Origin: Luxibacter massiliensis
Lineage (GTDB): Bacteria > Bacillota > Clostridia > Lachnospirales > Lachnospiraceae
Length of the DNA stretch: 64,000 bases
Direction of reading: 5' to 3'
NCBI RefSeq assembly: GCF_900604355.1
Contig: NZ_UWOE01000001.1
Location: 2,542,001-2,606,000 of the forward strand
Below are positions 1 through 8,776 of the stretch, piece after piece (the stretch's first letter is position 1; each line of letters begins with the position of its first letter). A model generated the notes under the pieces. That model had not been told where the DNA came from. It ran no database searches and saw only the letters and a list, made by a program, of their open reading frames with translations. Made by a program: the position numbers and the translations under genes.

Positions 1-182
1 TCCACAAAAATAATCTGTCCCTCATCAAGTGTAAGGACAGTCTGGATACGGTTTCTGGTCGTCTGTGGTTTGTTTGATGTAATTGCAATTTTCTGGCCAA
101 TCAGATAATTCATAAGCGTAGACTTCCCCACATTTGGCCGGCCAATTAAAGTAACAAAGCCTGATTTAAAATTCTCTTTCAT
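1..182 (-). CDS. era: GTPase Era, N-terminal part (cut by window edge)
   Basis: Era is a GTPase that binds 16S rRNA and helps 30S subunit assembly. Only the first 60 codons are present; the rest lies beyond the left edge. The translation starts MKENFKSGFVTLIGRPNVGK and goes on with the G1 loop GRPNVGKS and the TTRNRIQTV switch I region typical of Era. The ATG at 182 has a GGAGGT ribosome site nine bases upstream. A 57-bp repeat element (200-256) lies in the short gap to the upstream peptidase gene. Confidence 0.9.
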   Translation of the reverse strand, partial: MKENFKSGFVTLIGRPNVGKSTLMNYLIGQKIAITSNKPQTTRNRIQTVLTLDEGQIIFV

Positions 183-199
183 CCCCTTACCTCCATTTA

Positions 200-256
200 G
201 GTACACCACTAATTTAAATTAGGGACGTAACAAAAGTGCAAAAGGTTACGTCCCTA
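200..256. repeat. Dispersed repeat family A, copy 1
   Basis: The element starts with GGTACACCACT and ends in a perfect 10-bp inverted repeat, GGGACGTAAC at 222-231 and GTTACGTCCC at 245-254, around a 13-base A-rich loop. A second copy in the same orientation sits at 3310-3364. Both lie in gaps downstream of minus-strand genes. It may also end transcripts of the M16 peptidase gene, but no good T-tract follows on the minus strand. Confidence 0.75.
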
Positions 257-261
257 ATGAA

Positions 262-3189
262 CTAAAACAATGTTTTTACTTCCGCGAACATCTCTTTTTG
301 CTTCTCTATTTTCTCTTCACTGCCAATAACGCACATCTGCCCTGCCGCCAGCACTGCCTCCACAACTTCCGCCAAAGCGCGGATATCTTTCTGCTCTGCC
401 TTTAATATATCCATCCTCTCATTTTCTATCATCTCGGCCGATACACGGTTCATATACAGATTCATGGAACGGTCCCCTTTAGCAGAAGGGGTCATAGGGC
501 GATCGATATTACTTATTGTACCAATAATATATTTATTCATGTCGCGCTCATCCACTGTAAAGTTCCTTAAATAGTCCGGTATACCTTCATATATTTTCAT
601 AGTGTTCTCCAGATTAGGATCGCGGTAAGAAATAAAATATCCCTCCCCAATCCTGTTAAAACTGCTCATACATCCGTATGCCCCACCCTTGACTCTTACA
701 TTCTGCCATAAATAATCGTAGCTTAAAATTACCTTCAATATTTGCAGTGCCCCTCTATAGGAAGCCCCATAGTCAATAAAATTACCTACGCGGGCTACAT
801 ATTGAACCTTAGAAGAGGTCTTAAAGCCTTCATTTCTTTTCTGGCAATGAATAATACAAGGAGTCTCTTCTTTCCTTTTTACTTTATGGAGACTTTCTTT
901 TAATTTCTCAAGCTCTTTATTGATAGGTGCTATCCCTTCTTCGGATGAAGTATAGCTTATCATTATATTATCAGCACGGAAAATGCTATCTGCGATTTCC
1001 TGTAAATTCGAAATCAACTCCGATTTCTTCTCTTCGAAGTTTTCTTCGATTTCTTTCACAATTTGATAATAACCAATCCCATCTGTATCATCCTTAAACT
1101 TTGCCAATGGCGAATCGTAAGACAATGCCCTTAATGCAGCCGTAGTATGACCTGATGAAAGGAAACTCATCTGAAGCCTGGATTTTAGCATAGACAGTAT
1201 TTCCTTTAAGCGCTTCTCGTCCCCAAGCTTCGACTCCATTAAAATCTCTTTCATCATATCAAAAAGTATACTAAATTTAGGATACAGAGCCTTTCCTTTC
1301 ATTTCAAATGTAGCACGAAATTCTTTTTCTTTTACCTTTGTTACGTCTGCATATAATTCCAGTGATGTTCCAATTCCACCTGTATGCATATTTATTTCAT
1401 TAAACAACTCACCATAGCCATAATGTGTCGTATCAATCAAACCCAATACAGCCTGAAGGATACCAACATATGCCAGCTTGTTCTCAGGAATCCCAGATAA
1501 ATCAAACATAAGTGTGACATAGCCGATCCCATTAGTCTCCACGTTATGATGTATCATTTTTATGCCGCTGACATCTTTTTCTTCATTATATATTGGTGCA
1601 ATTTCTTTTGAAATGTCCTCTCTGCTAAGAACCGGTATTTTCTCTAAATCCTCTTTTGCAGATTCTTCTTCCTGATACCTCAAAAGTTCTTTTGTGTCAT
1701 TTACTAACTTATATATTTCATCTGTCCTTAAACTTGCTTTATACTTCTGGAGCCTTTCGTCCAGCTCTTTATCAAGACGGACCGTCCGTCCTTTTTCAGG
1801 TTTCACAATAACTATAGAGGCATGGGTATTGTCCAAAAGATATTTTTGGACTAACTCCTCATAATAACCCGTTTGAATCTGAGTCTTTAAAAATTCAAAT
1901 ACTGGCAGTGCCTGCATATGGATAAATGGCTTCTCCTCATCATAGAGCCAGCTGTCAAACAATTGGAGTCCGTACATCAGTCCCTTGGGATAACTGCCAA
2001 AATCTGCTTCACGGAAACGGAATTCGTAGTAATTAATCCCTGCCTCCAATGCCTTCTTATCCATACCATTCTTCACAATATTGGACAAGGTATCTTCAAT
2101 AATTTTAAGAAATTCCTCCTTTTGTTCAAGATTCGCATTTTTAGCAATAATAGAAAAAATAGGCTGATAAATACCATTATCGTATGAACCCGAAATATCC
2201 TTTCCAATCCCCGCATCAGTAAGCGCCTTTTTAAGCGGAGCGCCCGGAGCAGACAGCAGAGCATAATCAAGCACCTGAAAAGCCAAATACAGCTTTTCAT
2301 CCAGGCTTGTCCCAATTACTTTATTATAGGATAAATAGGTATTGTCTTTCTCCGTCTCCTCACTGGATATAGAATACTCCATCTGAATTTCTCTGGCCTT
2401 TTCAAACGGTGCCTGATATTTTATTTCAGAATTTATTGAGATTTCATCAAATTTTCTGAGATATTTTTCATCCAACCACCTTAGTTTTTCTTCCATATCC
2501 AGATCCCCATATAGATAAATATAACTGTTGGTCGGATGATAATATTTTTTGTGGAAATCCAAAAACTGTTCATACGTCAATTCAGGAATTACCTCAGGAT
2601 CCCCACCAGATTCATATGCATAAGAAGTATCAGGAAATAATGAATTCAAAATCATCCTATCCAGAACCCCATCTGGTGAGGAAAACGCTCCCTTCATCTC
2701 ATTATAAACGACTCCATTATACTCCAGCTTCCCATTTGCCTCGTCCAGCTTATAACTCCAACCCTCCTGACGAAAAATTTCATCATGCTGATAGATGTTT
2801 GGATAAAAAACTGCATCCATGTAGACATGCATCAAATTCTGGAAATCCTTATCATTACAGCTCGCAACTGGATAGACTGTCTTATCTGGATAAGTCATTG
2901 CATTTAAAAATGTATTCAATGAGCCTTTGACCAGTTCCACAAACGGATCCTTAACAGGAAAGTCCTTTGATCCACATAGGACTGAGTGCTCCATAATATG
3001 AGGTACCCCTGTGCTGTCTGAAGGCGGCGTCCGAAATCCAACTGCAAACACCTTGTTGTCATCATCATTTTCCATGAGTAAAACCCGAGCGCCACTTTTT
3101 CTATGCTTCAAAAGATATCCTTTTGATTTAATATCTGCCAGCTCCTGTTGCTGCACCACTTCATATGCATCCAAATCATAAATACTCAT
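262..3189 (-). CDS. M16C family zinc metallopeptidase (presequence protease/insulinase type)
   Basis: This 975-residue protein belongs to the M16C (PreP/Cym1-like) peptidases, two-halved proteases that enclose and degrade short unfolded peptides. The inverted zinc motif HXXEH is seen as HIMEH near residue 66, followed by SVLCGS, and the family pattern LNAMTYPDKTVYP lies about 40 residues later. The length fits the family (about 970). A GTG at 3201 opens the frame slightly earlier, but the ATG at 3189 is preferred because an AGGTG ribosome site lies just before it. No signal peptide is seen, so it is probably cytoplasmic. It is flanked by the two copies of repeat family A. Confidence 0.9.
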   Translation of the reverse strand: MSIYDLDAYEVVQQQELADIKSKGYLLKHRKSGARVLLMENDDDNKVFAVGFRTPPSDSTGVPHIMEHSVLCGSKDFPVKDPFVELVKGSLNTFLNAMTYPDKTVYPVASCNDKDFQNLMHVYMDAVFYPNIYQHDEIFRQEGWSYKLDEANGKLEYNGVVYNEMKGAFSSPDGVLDRMILNSLFPDTSYAYESGGDPEVIPELTYEQFLDFHKKYYHPTNSYIYLYGDLDMEEKLRWLDEKYLRKFDEISINSEIKYQAPFEKAREIQMEYSISSEETEKDNTYLSYNKVIGTSLDEKLYLAFQVLDYALLSAPGAPLKKALTDAGIGKDISGSYDNGIYQPIFSIIAKNANLEQKEEFLKIIEDTLSNIVKNGMDKKALEAGINYYEFRFREADFGSYPKGLMYGLQLFDSWLYDEEKPFIHMQALPVFEFLKTQIQTGYYEELVQKYLLDNTHASIVIVKPEKGRTVRLDKELDERLQKYKASLRTDEIYKLVNDTKELLRYQEEESAKEDLEKIPVLSREDISKEIAPIYNEEKDVSGIKMIHHNVETNGIGYVTLMFDLSGIPENKLAYVGILQAVLGLIDTTHYGYGELFNEINMHTGGIGTSLELYADVTKVKEKEFRATFEMKGKALYPKFSILFDMMKEILMESKLGDEKRLKEILSMLKSRLQMSFLSSGHTTAALRALSYDSPLAKFKDDTDGIGYYQIVKEIEENFEEKKSELISNLQEIADSIFRADNIMISYTSSEEGIAPINKELEKLKESLHKVKRKEETPCIIHCQKRNEGFKTSSKVQYVARVGNFIDYGASYRGALQILKVILSYDYLWQNVRVKGGAYGCMSSFNRIGEGYFISYRDPNLENTMKIYEGIPDYLRNFTVDERDMNKYIIGTISNIDRPMTPSAKGDRSMNLYMNRVSAEMIENERMDILKAEQKDIRALAEVVEAVLAAGQMCVIGSEEKIEKQKEMFAEVKTLF

Positions 3190-3309
3190 ATTACACCTCA
3201 CTTTTTATTCAATGCCCCTATTATACCATCTTCATAAACACAATTAAAGGGGCGGCTTTCAATGAATTTAGCCTTCATTTTAGAAAAGGTACACGTCTGC
3301 TGACAATTT

Positions 3310-3364
3310 GGTACACCACTAGATACAATATAGGACGTAACAAAATCACAAAAGGCTACGTCCT
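3310..3364. repeat. Dispersed repeat family A, copy 2
   Basis: This copy again starts with GGTACACCACT and carries the stem GGACGTAAC (3333-3341) and GCTACGTCC (3355-3363), with one G-U wobble compared with copy 1 at 200-256. The stop codon of the DUF1667 gene (3356-3358) falls inside the right arm, so the element abuts or overlaps the end of the glycerol operon. Confidence 0.7.
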
Positions 3365-3721
3365 CAAAACCTCCCGGGTTGCCACAACATCCACCCCCGT
3401 CCCGGCAATATTCTCTGCCACGATATCTCCAATATGTACTGGAGCAGCCATTTCTTTGTCTTTCAATTCTCTCATGCACTGGAAGATTTTCTGTCTAGGG
3501 ATATCACCCCGGGTTCTGACTGATACCATTTTGTCCCGGCCTCCCCTGACTTTTACTGTAGTGGTCACTGTACGGGTGGGGTTTGTGATTTCCTTTCTGG
3601 CATAGTTTTCCCCCTGGGGACATCCATTCCCGGATACTGACAGGATCTCTCTGCCACTTATATCTACAGCCAGGGCGCACCCTTTTGGGCATCTGATACA
3701 AGTTAGTTCTTTTCTTTCCAC
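3356..3721 (-). CDS. DUF1667 domain protein of the glycerol-3-phosphate dehydrogenase operon
   Basis: This 121-residue protein begins MERKELTCIRCPKGCALAV, with a C-x2-C-x3-C cysteine cluster and a further cysteine in GNGCPQG, the pattern of DUF1667. Such proteins are regularly encoded last in clostridial operons with a GlpA-type dehydrogenase and a second flavoprotein; the cysteines suggest an iron-sulfur or metal site that passes electrons, which is inference. It starts three bases after the stop of the upstream flavoprotein gene, so the two are surely co-translated. Its stop codon lies in repeat copy A2. Confidence 0.88.
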   Translation of the reverse strand: MERKELTCIRCPKGCALAVDISGREILSVSGNGCPQGENYARKEITNPTRTVTTTVKVRGGRDKMVSVRTRGDIPRQKIFQCMRELKDKEMAAPVHIGDIVAENIAGTGVDVVATREVLRT

Positions 3722-3724
3722 TTT

Positions 3725-5020
3725 CTACCCCTCCTCTATCTGGATCCTTAATGTTGGTTCTTCTGCCCCCCAGAGCCATTCTCGTTTCACTTTTATTTCT
3801 TCCATTTCCCCGGGAGCAGCGGCAGGCCTCTTTTTATGTACTATCCTTTTTTCTCCTATAAAAGCTGATATATAACAATTTTTATATACCCGATTTACGC
3901 GGAATCTGACAGTCAACTCTTTTTTCATGTACGCCGGGCGTATGACAGAGGGAACTGTATACCGTACCCCGTCTGATGCTATGACTTTGATTCCAGTCTT
4001 CCCAGCGCCTACACAGCTCTGTCCCTGTTGGACTTTTTTCTCCGTTTCTCTATTTAAAATATACGCAGCCGCATTTTCACCTGCCTCTTTCCCTTCTTCT
4101 GAAACATAATCTACCAAGTCATGGACATGGAGCACATTACCACAGGCAAAAACTCCTTCCAGATTTGTCTCCAGGCTTTCATTTACATCTGGCCCTGAAG
4201 TGGCGCTATTTAGCTCCACTCCCATCTGCCCTGACAGCTCATTTTCTGGTATTAGTCCTACAGACAAAAGTAAGGTGTCACATTCATATTCCTCCTGAGT
4301 GCCTGGTATAGGGACTCCCCTGTCATCCACCTCTGCCAGCACCACCCCTTCTACTCTTTCTTTCCCTTTAATATTTACCACAGTATGGCTCAGCTTTAAA
4401 GGGATTCCATAATCATCCAGGCACTGTACAATATTTCTCTTCAATCCACCTGAAAAAGGCATCAGTTCTGCCACGGCCTTCACCTTGGCCCCCTCCAGGG
4501 TCATTCTTCTGGCCATAATCAGTCCAATATCCCCAGATCCCAGAATCACAACTATTTTTCCTGGCATACGCCCCTCCATATTTACCAGCCGCTGTGCGGT
4601 TCCGGCTGAATATATCCCTGCAGGCCTGTAGCCAGGAATATTCAAAGCACCTCTGGGGCGCTCTCTGCAGCCCATTGCTAAAATTATTGCCTTGGCTTGG
4701 ATCTGGTATATGCCCCTCTTCTGGTTTATGGCAGTAATCACTTTTTCTTTGCTGATATCCGCCACTATAGTATCCTTACGGCACTCTATTCCCAATTGTT
4801 TTATCTGGCCAATAAACCTGGCCGCATATTCCGGCCCTGTCAGTTCCTCCTGGAATATATGCAGTCCAAATCCATTATGTATACATTGATTTAAAATCCC
4901 GCCTAAGTCTTTATCCCTCTCCAGAACCAAAACCCTGTCCACCCCAGCATTTCTTGCGGAAATGGCCGCAGCAAGTCCCGCAGGCCCTCCTCCCACTACT
5001 ACAATTTCATACTGTTCCAT
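3725..5020 (-). CDS. FAD/NAD-dependent oxidoreductase, GlpB-like partner of glycerol-3-phosphate dehydrogenase
   Basis: The 431-residue protein has an N-terminal FAD dinucleotide-binding motif VVGGGPAGLAAA and a second nucleotide-binding motif VILGSGDIGLIMARR near the middle, as in pyridine nucleotide-disulfide type oxidoreductases. In clostridial glycerol operons such a protein accompanies the GlpA-like subunit and DUF1667 and probably moves electrons to NAD or another carrier. The frame is open 69 bases further upstream, but the ATG at 5020 is chosen because GGGGAGGACAACAG precedes it and it then starts 20 bases after the upstream gene ends. It has no membrane segment. Confidence 0.88.
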   Translation of the reverse strand: MEQYEIVVVGGGPAGLAAAISARNAGVDRVLVLERDKDLGGILNQCIHNGFGLHIFQEELTGPEYAARFIGQIKQLGIECRKDTIVADISKEKVITAINQKRGIYQIQAKAIILAMGCRERPRGALNIPGYRPAGIYSAGTAQRLVNMEGRMPGKIVVILGSGDIGLIMARRMTLEGAKVKAVAELMPFSGGLKRNIVQCLDDYGIPLKLSHTVVNIKGKERVEGVVLAEVDDRGVPIPGTQEEYECDTLLLSVGLIPENELSGQMGVELNSATSGPDVNESLETNLEGVFACGNVLHVHDLVDYVSEEGKEAGENAAAYILNRETEKKVQQGQSCVGAGKTGIKVIASDGVRYTVPSVIRPAYMKKELTVRFRVNRVYKNCYISAFIGEKRIVHKKRPAAAPGEMEEIKVKREWLWGAEEPTLRIQIEEG

Positions 5021-5039
5021 CTGTTGTCCTCCCCCCTTC

Positions 5040-6494
5040 TCAGCAAATTCCCGTAGAAAAATCTTCCAAAAATTCTTTATTCTTTCCAACCGTCATATTT
5101 GAATTTCCCCCAGACTTAGTAATATTCTCCGTCCCCAGCTCACGTTCTAATATTTCCATCGTTCTAGGTGCACAAAATCCCGACTGGCATCTCCCCATTC
5201 CGGCTCTTGTCCTGCGCTTTACGCCGTCCAGCGAACGTGCCCCCAGGGGACGCCTTACTGCGTCGAGTATCTCACCCTCAGAGATCATCTCGCATCGGCA
5301 AATGATGTTGCCATATGCAGGCTGACTGGCTATTAAGGCATTTCTCTCTTCTATTGAAAGCTGGGCCGCATTCAAAACACCTTTTCTCTCACCTTTAAAT
5401 CCTGGATTTTTCTGAAGTCCCAGCTTCTCCCTGATTAGTCCTGCCATCATTTTCCCTATGGCTGGTGCACTTGTCAGTCCTGGAGATTCTATCCCGGCAC
5501 AGTCAAAAAATCCCGGCACATCCGGCGCTTCACAGATTATAAAGTCATGGCCTTCCTCATGTGCCCGCAATCCTGCAAAACTGGTAATTACCTTCCTTAG
5601 GGGCAGGTCTTTTATATTTTTTCCTACCATTTTACTAATTTCGGCAAGTCCTTCATAAGTTGTATTGGTTCCCTCTTTATCTTCAATATCCATGGCTGTA
5701 GGCCCTGCCAAAAGGTTCCCGTGTACTGTAGGCGTCACAAGTATTCCCTTTCCCAGTTTCCCCGGCAGAGTGAATACTGTTCTGGAAACGTGGCCTCCCG
5801 CACATTTGTCCAGGAGAAAATATTCACCTCTTCTGGGTATGATCCGCATACGATTGCCGCACACCAGATTATGAATTTGATCTGCATAAACTCCCGCCGC
5901 ATTTACAATACATCTTCCAGTGAAATCTCCCCTGCTGGTCTTTAGAATAAACACATCCGCCTTCCTGGCAATGTTCTTTACTTCAGTATTAAAATAAAAT
6001 TCCACTCCATTCTCACAGGCATTTTCAGCCAGTGCAATATTCAGTCCAAAGGGGCAGACTATACCTGCCGTAGGAGCATACAAGGCGGCCACCACATCCT
6101 TTGAAGCATTGGGTTCCAGCTTAAAAACCTCTTTGGCACTTAGGATTTCAAGGCCCTTCACATGATTTACTTCACCCTGCCTTTTTAATCTCTCCAATAC
6201 AGGTATTTCTTTTTCATCCCTGCACATCATAAGAGATCCTGTTCTTAGGAAAGGAAAATCCAGATCTCTAGAGAGCTGTTCCATCATCTGGTTTCCCTCC
6301 ACATTTAATTTTGCCTTCAAGGAACCGCTTACCGCATCATAACCCGCATGGACGATTCCACTGTTCGCCTTTGATGTCCCACAGCATACATCCTCCATCT
6401 TCTCCAATACACAGGCTTTAACTTTGTAGCGTGACAATTCCCTGGCCACAGCCGTCCCTGATACTCCGGCCCCCACAATCATTACATCATACAT
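5040..6494 (-). CDS. glpA: Glycerol-3-phosphate dehydrogenase, GlpA type, with BFD-like [2Fe-2S] domain
   Basis: This 484-residue flavoprotein oxidises glycerol 3-phosphate to dihydroxyacetone phosphate. The N-terminus carries the FAD motif IVGAGVSGTAVARELS and the DAO-family stretch CCGTSKANSGIVHAGYDA. The C-terminal 90 residues hold a BFD-type [2Fe-2S] domain: C-x-C in IICRCE near residue 398 and C-x4-C in CQSGFC about 35 residues later. An AGGAGG site precedes the ATG. It heads the glpA-flavoprotein-DUF1667 run, separated from glpK by 758 bases of leader. A related 2-hydroxyacid oxidase role cannot be excluded, but the glpP-glpK context favours glycerol 3-phosphate. Confidence 0.88.
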   Translation of the reverse strand: MYDVMIVGAGVSGTAVARELSRYKVKACVLEKMEDVCCGTSKANSGIVHAGYDAVSGSLKAKLNVEGNQMMEQLSRDLDFPFLRTGSLMMCRDEKEIPVLERLKRQGEVNHVKGLEILSAKEVFKLEPNASKDVVAALYAPTAGIVCPFGLNIALAENACENGVEFYFNTEVKNIARKADVFILKTSRGDFTGRCIVNAAGVYADQIHNLVCGNRMRIIPRRGEYFLLDKCAGGHVSRTVFTLPGKLGKGILVTPTVHGNLLAGPTAMDIEDKEGTNTTYEGLAEISKMVGKNIKDLPLRKVITSFAGLRAHEEGHDFIICEAPDVPGFFDCAGIESPGLTSAPAIGKMMAGLIREKLGLQKNPGFKGERKGVLNAAQLSIEERNALIASQPAYGNIICRCEMISEGEILDAVRRPLGARSLDGVKRRTRAGMGRCQSGFCAPRTMEILERELGTENITKSGGNSNMTVGKNKEFLEDFSTGIC

Positions 6495-6565
6495 TGCAAT
6501 GCCTCCTATTTTTTTGATTTATATTCTAAATACAGCCTATCCTTTACCTCATTCATAGAATCCTA

Positions 6566-6809
6566 TACCCACAGGGCATCCCCTAATACATGTCCTTCGG
6601 ACAGGCGGACTTCGTCCAATAAGGTATACCCACAGGGCATCCCCTAATACATGTCCTTCGGACAGGTGGACTCCGTCCAATAAGGTATACCCACAGGGCA
6701 TCCCCTAATACATGTCCTTCGGACGGGTGGACTCCGTCCAATAAGGTATACCCACAGGGCATCCCCTAATACATGTCCTTCGGACGGGTGGACTCCGTCC
6801 AATAAGGTT
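6566..6809. repeat. Tandem array, four copies of a 61-bp hairpin-bearing unit
   Basis: Units start at 6566, 6627, 6688 and 6749, exactly 61 bases apart, and differ at only a few positions. Each unit contains two small adjacent hairpins, TGTCC-ttc-GGACA and TGGAC-tcc-GTCCA (first copy CGGAC-ttc-GTCCA). The unit length is not a multiple of three, so it is not a protein repeat. The copies are joined directly without spacers, so it is not a CRISPR array. Confidence 0.95.
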
Positions 6810-6812
6810 ATA

Positions 6813-6839
6813 CTTATTGAACTACTAATGTTCAATAAG
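6813..6839. repeat. Perfect 10-bp inverted repeat next to the tandem array
   Basis: CTTATTGAAC (6813-6822) and GTTCAATAAG (6830-6839) pair perfectly around a 7-base loop. The right arm continues into CAATAAGGTATAC, the same junction sequence that ends each 61-bp unit, so this palindrome appears to be a related terminal element of the array. Confidence 0.8.
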
Positions 6840-7071
6840 GTATACTCTGTATCCCCTCCCTTTATACGAGCGCTCTCCTTTAGGGCCTCCTGAATCTGTC
6901 CAGCTTCCATACAGTAATACATTTTTTACAACTTATTACGACTTTCTGGCTATTCACATTCTTTTGCCCTAAAAACCCTCCGTCGCATACCCTTACAGGC
7001 AGATGCATATCCGCGTATCCTTAGTACAGGCCCCGGGGGGCGCTTACATGCCCAAAAGTATCAGACAAAAT

Positions 7072-7127
7072 AACAGAGCCAGACAAATAAGCATATCCTC
7101 ATGATATGTCTTTTGCCTGGCTCTGTT
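7072..7127 (-). terminator. Strong hairpin, candidate terminator or GlpP-controlled attenuator ahead of glpA
   Basis: The 16-base arms AACAGAGCCAGACAAA (7072-7087) and TTTGCCTGGCTCTGTT (7112-7127) pair with one G-U wobble in the minus-strand RNA, and an inner 6-bp stem CATATC/GATATG (7092-7108) extends it. On the minus strand the 3' side runs into ATTTTGT, a modest U-tract. It either ends the glpPK transcript or, with the promoter at 7220-7248, forms an attenuator in the glpA leader. Control of a leader terminator by GlpP is known for glpD in Bacillus subtilis. Confidence 0.7.
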
Positions 7128-7219
7128 CTCATCGGCATATATTCACATAAATACTATTTAAGCATACTATAAACTCGTCTCTAACAACATGTTTACTGCA
7201 ATGCTCTAGCTATATAACT

Positions 7220-7248
7220 ATTATATAGTTCTTTCCTGAAAAATACAA
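7220..7248 (-). promoter_or_regulatory. Candidate promoter for the glpA operon
   Basis: Minus strand: -35 TTGTAT (7243-7248), 17-bp spacer, -10 TATAAT (7220-7225). It begins five bases after the glpK stop codon, about 90 bases before the hairpin at 7072-7127. The same two hexamers at the same spacing precede the ClpX-type gene (49681-49709). The -35 match is only 3 of 6. Confidence 0.5.
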
Positions 7249-7252
7249 CCTT

Positions 7253-8758
7253 TTATCTGTCTGGCTCCTTTTTTGCCCAGCCGTGGGCATACTGCACTGC
7301 CCTTTTCCACCCTTTCAGCATACTATCCCTTACTTTTGCTTCTATCTCTGGTTTAAAAGTTCTGTCAATGGCCCAATTGGCCACTACCTCCTCCTTACTG
7401 CCCCAGTACCCCACAGCAATCCCTGCCAGATAGGCCGCCCCCATGGCGGTCGTCTCCACACACTGGGGCCGGTTGACAGGTGCATTGCTCAAATTCGCTT
7501 GTGTCTGCATCAGAAAATTATTAGCACTGGCGCCTCCGTCTACCTTTAAAGCTGACAGGGCAAGCCCTGCATCAGCCTTCATGGCCTCCAGCACGTCATT
7601 TACCTGATAGGCCAAAGATTCCAATGTGGCACGTATAACATGGTACTTATTTACTCCCCGGGTCAGCCCTACAATCGTCCCTCTGGCATACTGATCCCAA
7701 TAGGGCGCCCCCAACCCAGTAAATGCAGGTACTACATAACAGCCGTTAGTGTCCTCTACCTTTTGGGCCATATACTCAGATATCTCCGATGAATCTATCA
7801 GTCCCATCTCATCCCTCAGCCACTGAATGGCCGCCCCGGCCACAAATATAGACCCTTCCAGCGCATATGTTACCTTTCCCTCTATGCCCCAGGCTATGGT
7901 TGTCACAAGTCCATTCCCAGAATATACCGGCTTTTCACCTGTATTCATCAACAGAAAACAGCCTGTGCCATATGTATTTTTTGCTTCCCCCTTATGGAAA
8001 CAAGTCTGTCCAAACAAAGCAGACTGCTGATCCCCCGCTGCACCGGCAATAGGAATAGGCGCACCGAAAAAACCTGTATCAGCTTCACCATAAACATAGC
8101 TGGATGGTTTCACTTCGGGCAGCATGGAATGCGGGATTCCCAGCTCATCCAATATTTCCTTATCCCACTGTAAGGTATTGATATTAAACATCATGGTCCT
8201 GGAGGCATTTGAATAGTCCGTCACATGGACGGCCCCCTTTGTCAGCTTCCATATCAGCCATGTCTCAATAGTCCCAAATAAAAGTTCTCCCCTCTGCGCC
8301 TTCTCTCTGGCTCCCTCCACATGATCCAGGATCCATTTTACCTTTGTACCAGAAAAATATGCATCAATCACAAGGCCCGTCTTACTCCTGAACTTATCTG
8401 TTAAGCCTTTACGCTTCAAACCATCGCAGTACTCAGATGTCCTCCTGCACTGCCAGACAATGGCATGGTACACCGGTTCTCCCGACTCCCTGTCCCAGAC
8501 AACCGTTGTCTCCCTCTGGTTCGTTATCCCTATGGCAGCAATATCCGCTGCAGTAGCATGGATATTGGCCATAGCCTGCCTGGCCACTTCCAGCTGCGTA
8601 GACCAGATTTCCTCCGCGTTATGCTCTACCCATCCAGGCTTTGGGAAATATTGCGTAAACTCCTTCTGTGCCATACTGCACATTTCCCCTTTTTCATTAA
8701 AAAGAATACACCTGTTGCTGGTGGTACCCGAATCCAGTGCCATTACATACCTTGCCAT
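7253..8758 (-). CDS. glpK: Glycerol kinase
   Basis: GlpK phosphorylates glycerol to glycerol 3-phosphate with ATP. The 501-residue protein has the usual length, the N-terminal phosphate-binding segment ALDSGTTSNRCILF, the substrate region GITNQRETTVVW and the C-terminal ADENOSINE motif VDGGASANNFLMQ of FGGY kinases. AAGGAGGG precedes the ATG. It lies 18 bases after glpP and is very likely co-transcribed with it. No glycerol facilitator gene (glpF) is found in the window. Confidence 0.97.
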   Translation of the reverse strand: MARYVMALDSGTTSNRCILFNEKGEMCSMAQKEFTQYFPKPGWVEHNAEEIWSTQLEVARQAMANIHATAADIAAIGITNQRETTVVWDRESGEPVYHAIVWQCRRTSEYCDGLKRKGLTDKFRSKTGLVIDAYFSGTKVKWILDHVEGAREKAQRGELLFGTIETWLIWKLTKGAVHVTDYSNASRTMMFNINTLQWDKEILDELGIPHSMLPEVKPSSYVYGEADTGFFGAPIPIAGAAGDQQSALFGQTCFHKGEAKNTYGTGCFLLMNTGEKPVYSGNGLVTTIAWGIEGKVTYALEGSIFVAGAAIQWLRDEMGLIDSSEISEYMAQKVEDTNGCYVVPAFTGLGAPYWDQYARGTIVGLTRGVNKYHVIRATLESLAYQVNDVLEAMKADAGLALSALKVDGGASANNFLMQTQANLSNAPVNRPQCVETTAMGAAYLAGIAVGYWGSKEEVVANWAIDRTFKPEIEAKVRDSMLKGWKRAVQYAHGWAKKEPDR

Positions 8759-8776
8759 ATCGCTTTCCCTCCTTAT

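Larger units (their letters stand above)
6495..7252 (-). promoter_or_regulatory. Long leader region between glpK and glpA
   Basis: No convincing gene lies in these 758 bases. Read in the minus direction they hold a promoter (7248-7220), a strong hairpin (7127-7072), a GC-rich short palindrome near 7029-7041, a perfect 10-bp inverted repeat (6839-6813), four tandem 61-bp repeats (6809-6566), and the glpA ribosome site. The layout resembles a regulated 5' leader ahead of the glpA operon. Its control by GlpP is inference from the neighbouring glpP gene. Confidence 0.55.

Noticed and set aside
6566..6809. Possible CRISPR array
   Set aside because: The units are joined directly with no unique spacers and no cas genes are present.
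6644..6922. Open frame of 92 codons across the tandem array
   Set aside because: It reads the 61-bp units in shifting frames, has no ribosome site, and its start is not supported; the array is better seen as non-coding.
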